A stretch of 6,825 nucleotides of DNA from an uncultured Bacteroidia bacterium (GTDB taxonomy: Bacteria > Bacteroidota > Bacteroidia > Bacteroidales > UBA932). Where the stretch lies: the NCBI GenBank assembly GCA_902766985.1, contig CACXFP010000189.1, positions 1 to 6,825 on the forward strand. The letters are read 5' to 3'. This document shows, piece after piece, positions 5,355 to 6,825 of this stretch. The position numbers and the translations under genes were made by a program. The first letter of the stretch is position 1. Each line of letters opens with the position of its first letter. The notes under the pieces are model-generated. The model was given only the letters and a program-made list of their open reading frames with translations, searched no databases and was not told where the DNA came from.

Positions 5355-6825
5355 TTAATCGGAAACAAGTGAGATATGGCTTGGTGGAAGACCTTCTGCG
5401 TAAACCGTAACCTGCATATCGCCTGGCGTAGACGTGCTCTGGATTATCGCACGTGCCCTTCCCTGGCGTGTCGGTTTGTCGTTCCGCTTCCAGTTCCCGT
5501 TGTCCCGCAGATCGCCGTTGTCCATGGCCAGAAAGCGGCCATTGCCTTCGACCACGACCTCAACTGGCCTGTCTGCATTTGGAACGGTAACGCCATCATT
5601 GTCTACAAGTGTAATGGTTATGTGCGAAATGTCCCGTCTGTCTGCGGAAAGACCGGTCCGGTCCGCCTCAAGGACTATTGCGGCAGGAGGGCCTGAAGTA
5701 CGAAGTTCGTCTTCCGAAGCGACATTGCCGTCATTATATCCAACCGCCTTGAGCACTCCTGGTTTGTATGGTGTCCGCCAAGTTATTGTATTGTTGTTGA
5801 AATCAGCCGTCCTGCGTCTTCCAACAGACTTTCCGGCAACGAGAAGTTCCACCTCCTCGCAGTTTGTTATCGTCTGTACCTCCATCATATGTCCTTCCTT
5901 TCCTGGAAATGTCCAGTGGGCGGTCAGCCCAGGCCATGTCCACATGTCTTTTCCCGGGTCGGAATCGGAAGAATCGTCCCTTACGGCCAGCCGTACGATA
6001 GGCCGGTCTGGATTCCATGCGGCCCGGAAGAATGCCGCGGAAGGTTTTTCAAACATGCAGATGTCGAAGATGCCTGTAGGCCAGCCTTTGCTTGGCCAGC
6101 CAGAGGATTCCCCGATGTAGTCCTGCGCAGTCCATATGAAATAGCCGAATATAAAGTCCCTGTCAGCATAGGCGTACCAGGGGTTGGTTTCAATATACTC
6201 GCGCAGCCTTGTCTTGCCGACGGAGTAATACGGCATAACCTCTGATCCGTACATTATTCTGCCGGGCCATTTTTCATGGTCTTGGTCGAAGAACGGTTCC
6301 TGATAGTTGTATCCTACCACTTCGACAGCCTGGTTGAAACCGTTTTTGTCAAAAGTCCTGTCGTAATCGGGGGAGACCGTCACAGAGACTTTTCTGGTAG
6401 GGTCGAGGCTCTCGACATATTCCCGGATGTCCGACAGTCTCCTCGTGCCTTCTCCGGAGAGGTCATTCTGCTCTTCCGTCTCGTTGCCCACGCTCCAAAG
6501 CACTACGCAGGGGTGGTTCCTATCCCTCAGTACCATGGATTTTATGTCTTCTTTCCACGAGGAGTCGAACAATCCGGCGTAGTATCCGCTTTTCCATTTG
6601 TCGAAACTCTCGTCTATGACAAGGAAACCGAGCTTGTCACAGAGGTTGAGGAAAACTTCTGAAGGAGGGTTGTGGCTGCATCTTATGGCATTGAATCCCA
6701 ATTCTTTCAATATCTCAAGTCTCCACTCGACCTCTCGGTCCGGAAGTGCGGTTCCGAGAGACCCGGCGTCGAGGTGGACATTCGTGCCCAGCATCTTTAC
6801 ATGGCGGCCGTTCAGGAAGAATCCG
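5355..6825 (-). CDS. Glycoside hydrolase family 2 enzyme, beta-galactosidase-like (5' part outside window)
   Basis: The visible 489 residues are the C-terminal part of a GH2 retaining glycosidase. The frame is open at the right edge (GFFLNGRHVK precedes the first in-window ATG at 6794), so that ATG is internal. Numbering from it: the TIM-barrel region has GFNAIRCSHNPPSEVF (33-48) and DESFDKW (61-67); the acid/base signature RNHPCVVLWSVGNE ends in E105 (codon 6482-6480); the nucleophile is E185 in MYGSEVMPYY (codon 6242-6240). Both catalytic residues are intact. A DUF4982-like sandwich follows near 300-365 (TITNCEEVELLVAGKSVG), then a GH2 C-terminal Ig-like domain to the end (about 370-478, with NGRFLAMDNGD). 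Family members act in the periplasm or at the surface on plant or host glycans; beta-galactosidase is the likeliest activity but not certain. The sigma gene starts 30 bp downstream. Confidence 0.93.
   Translation of the reverse strand, partial: GFFLNGRHVKMLGTNVHLDAGSLGTALPDREVEWRLEILKELGFNAIRCSHNPPSEVFLNLCDKLGFLVIDESFDKWKSGYYAGLFDSSWKEDIKSMVLRDRNHPCVVLWSVGNETEEQNDLSGEGTRRLSDIREYVESLDPTRKVSVTVSPDYDRTFDKNGFNQAVEVVGYNYQEPFFDQDHEKWPGRIMYGSEVMPYYSVGKTRLREYIETNPWYAYADRDFIFGYFIWTAQDYIGESSGWPSKGWPTGIFDICMFEKPSAAFFRAAWNPDRPIVRLAVRDDSSDSDPGKDMWTWPGLTAHWTFPGKEGHMMEVQTITNCEEVELLVAGKSVGRRRTADFNNNTITWRTPYKPGVLKAVGYNDGNVASEDELRTSGPPAAIVLEADRTGLSADRRDISHITITLVDNDGVTVPNADRPVEVVVEGNGRFLAMDNGDLRDNGNWKRNDKPTRQGRARAIIQSTSTPGDMQVTVYAEGLPPSHISLVSD

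Noticed and set aside
5434..6120. 228-codon open frame antisense to the GH2 gene
   Set aside because: Serine/proline/arginine-rich shadow frame opposite conserved glycosidase sequence, with no recognisable domain.

Overview
The window looks like a chromosomal piece of a Bacteroidota (Bacteroidales-type) bacterium. Signs are promoter boxes of the TAnnTTTG class, RNA genes without encoded CCA ends, starts mostly without Shine-Dalgarno sequences, a tmRNA tag ending in NNYALAA, and a long outer-membrane protein with carboxypeptidase-like, plug and beta-barrel parts typical of that phylum. The exact genus cannot be read from the sequence.

Region 1 (1-760) holds stable RNAs. A tmRNA (ssrA) runs leftward and ends at a perfect hairpin at the window edge. 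A tRNA-Val(UAC) runs rightward and ends at a 15-bp hairpin terminator. The two genes diverge from a short AT-rich region with a promoter box on each strand. About 120 nt of apparently structured leader RNA, containing imperfect direct repeats, lies between the rightward promoter and the tRNA.

Region 2 (771-5324) is a tightly packed leftward gene set: an ECF-type sigma factor, a single-pass membrane protein overlapping it by 4 bp (probable anti-sigma factor), a small exported protein with plug-like segments and a coiled-coil tail, and a 965-residue outer-membrane beta-barrel protein. The likely logic is a sigma/anti-sigma switch controlling an envelope pair. The usual FecR domain and receptor STN signalling domain are not recognisable, so the signal route is unclear.

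Region 3 (5355-6825) is the C-terminal part of a glycoside hydrolase family 2 enzyme (beta-galactosidase-like). Both catalytic glutamates are present and the gene runs off the right edge. It lies 30 bp upstream of the sigma gene on the same strand, so the two may be co-transcribed.

The best candidates for something new are the non-FecR sigma module with its plug/coiled-coil protein and the repeat-bearing leader RNA before the tRNA.
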